Assembly: GCA_002338445.1 (NCBI GenBank)
Contig: DDII01000046.1
Coordinates: 1,716-8,517 of the forward strand
Source of the DNA: Cellvibrionales bacterium UBA1854
Lineage (GTDB): Bacteria > Pseudomonadota > Gammaproteobacteria > Pseudomonadales > Porticoccaceae
DNA length: 6,802 nucleotides
Direction: 5' to 3'
A program made the position numbers and the translations under genes. Shown piece after piece: positions 5,888 to 6,802 of this stretch. The notes beneath the pieces were generated by a model. The model was not told the DNA's origin and searched no databases. It was given only the letters and a program-made list of their open reading frames with translations. The stretch's first letter is position 1; every line of letters starts with the position of its first letter.

Positions 5888-6802
5888 AGGGGATTTCACC
5901 GGTTTTCACTGTCTTAATTGCCTTGGCTCGGTTCGTATCGACTATCGTAAGATCGTCGGACAGACCATTCGCAACATAAAGTCTGGACTCGTCGGTGCTG
6001 AGAGCTAGTCCCCAAGCTCGTTTTCCGACCAACACGTAGTCTGTAATTTCTCTTGTACCAATATCAACAAACGCTACGTGATTGGCACGCCCTAAAGCCA
6101 CGAAAGCTTTGGTCCCCTCATTATTAATTAAAATATCAACCGGGGTTACCTGCTCTTTCCTGAATCCCGGAGGATCAAAAATTATCGTGTGACTGACCTC
6201 TAATTCTGCCATATCAATTATGTTAATCACGCTGGCCAGCTCAGCAGAAACCCACAACTCATTTTCACTGGGCGTCAAAGCGAAGCGTCTTGGCCGGGTG
6301 TCTACAATAATATCTTTGATTACTTCTCGTTTAACGGTGTCAATGACATGAACTAGGTCAGCGACCTCGGATGCCACGAACACCAAGCTGCCATCGAGCG
6401 TGAATTGAACTCCCTCGGGCTCTTCTCCTGTTTCAAATTCACCGATAATTTCACCGCTTCTGAGATCCAAAGCAGTCGCGACCGAATCCTCTTCGTTGGA
6501 AATATAAAGGGTTTCCCCATCGGGATGAAGATCGAAAGTTTCTGGGGCCCAAATACTTGTGTAACGTTTTAACACCTCAAAAGTCTTAACATCATATTCA
6601 AGTATCAAATCATCATCCGCACAGCCCACGAAAAAACTACTCTTGTCCTTCGCAAAATGCATGCCCCTAGGCCGTCCACAGGTATCCACTGATTGGATCA
6701 AAGCACCATCGCCCGTTAATACAGTAAAACTATTGGATCTTTCGTTGGAGACGATCAGCTTTGTGTCAGCAGAGACGACTGACACCGCTTCGATAAATAC
6801 CA
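5865..6802 (-). CDS. PQQ-dependent catabolism-associated beta-propeller protein (5' cut by window edge)
   Basis: The frame is open to the right edge with no stop, and the visible N-terminal stretch VFIEAVSVVSA|DTK looks like the end of a signal peptide, so the true start lies just beyond 6802. The GTG at 6785 is probably not the start. Counting from that codon, 306 residues form seven YVTN-type propeller blades beginning near 9, 50, 92, 133, 176, 226 and 268, each with patterns such as LYISNEEDS, FVASEVADLVHVID or LYVANGLSDDLTIVD. Blade 5 has an insertion (FDPPGFRKEQVTP, 203-215), as I recall for the propeller family that accompanies the PQQ-linked ABC transporter. Cys36 and Cys55 are the only cysteines. 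Despite the propeller shape it has no quinoprotein Trp-docking motifs, so it is unlikely to bind PQQ as the dehydrogenase does. It overlaps the downstream binding-protein gene by 23 bases. Its biochemical role is not established. Confidence 0.9.
   Translation of the reverse strand, partial: VFIEAVSVVSADTKLIVSNERSNSFTVLTGDGALIQSVDTCGRPRGMHFAKDKSSFFVGCADDDLILEYDVKTFEVLKRYTSIWAPETFDLHPDGETLYISNEEDSVATALDLRSGEIIGEFETGEEPEGVQFTLDGSLVFVASEVADLVHVIDTVKREVIKDIIVDTRPRRFALTPSENELWVSAELASVINIIDMAELEVSHTIIFDPPGFRKEQVTPVDILINNEGTKAFVALGRANHVAFVDIGTREITDYVLVGKRAWGLALSTDESRLYVANGLSDDLTIVDTNRAKAIKTVKTGEIPYGILVVD
5897..5901 (-). promoter_or_regulatory. Weak ribosome site for the ABC binding-protein gene, inside the propeller gene
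   Basis: GGTGA on the minus strand, eight bases before ATG 5887, lies within the last codons of the beta-propeller gene. The site is weak. With the 23-base overlap it suggests that ribosomes finishing the propeller feed the next gene. Confidence 0.4.

Overview
The window looks like Gram-negative bacterial DNA, most likely from a proteobacterium and perhaps a gammaproteobacterium. Six of the eight proteins have export signals visible at the N-terminus. Several match families tied to periplasmic PQQ (quinoprotein) alcohol oxidation as known from Pseudomonas. Genes are tightly packed, base composition is moderate, and no rRNA, tRNA, mobile element or CRISPR array was seen. The taxon cannot be fixed from this sequence alone. 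No stretch longer than 300 bases lacks a gene.

Left part, plus strand (1-2422): the 3' end of a PQQ-dependent alcohol dehydrogenase gene is followed by a strong intrinsic terminator. Then come a secreted fasciclin (FAS1) domain protein and two tandem, closely related diheme cytochromes c of the c4 type. The likely logic is a periplasmic dehydrogenase passing electrons to c-type cytochromes. The FAS1 protein's role is unknown.

Middle part (2476-4237): a divergent pair lies here, with an exported ankyrin-repeat protein on the minus strand and an exported alpha/beta hydrolase on the plus strand. Their 5' ends appear to overlap. Neither has an obvious role in the oxidation pathway.

Right part, minus strand (4249-6802): three genes read leftward as one compact unit. 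They are a seven-bladed beta-propeller protein (its start lies beyond the right edge), the periplasmic binding protein of the ABC system associated with PQQ alcohol dehydrogenases, and a small exported protein with a degenerate cupredoxin-like appearance. The ABC ATPase and permease that usually accompany the first two would be expected upstream, outside the window.

The most notable observation concerns both cytochromes. Their second heme domain appears to lack the usual axial methionine and carries a lysine in that alignment register, while the first domain keeps its methionine.
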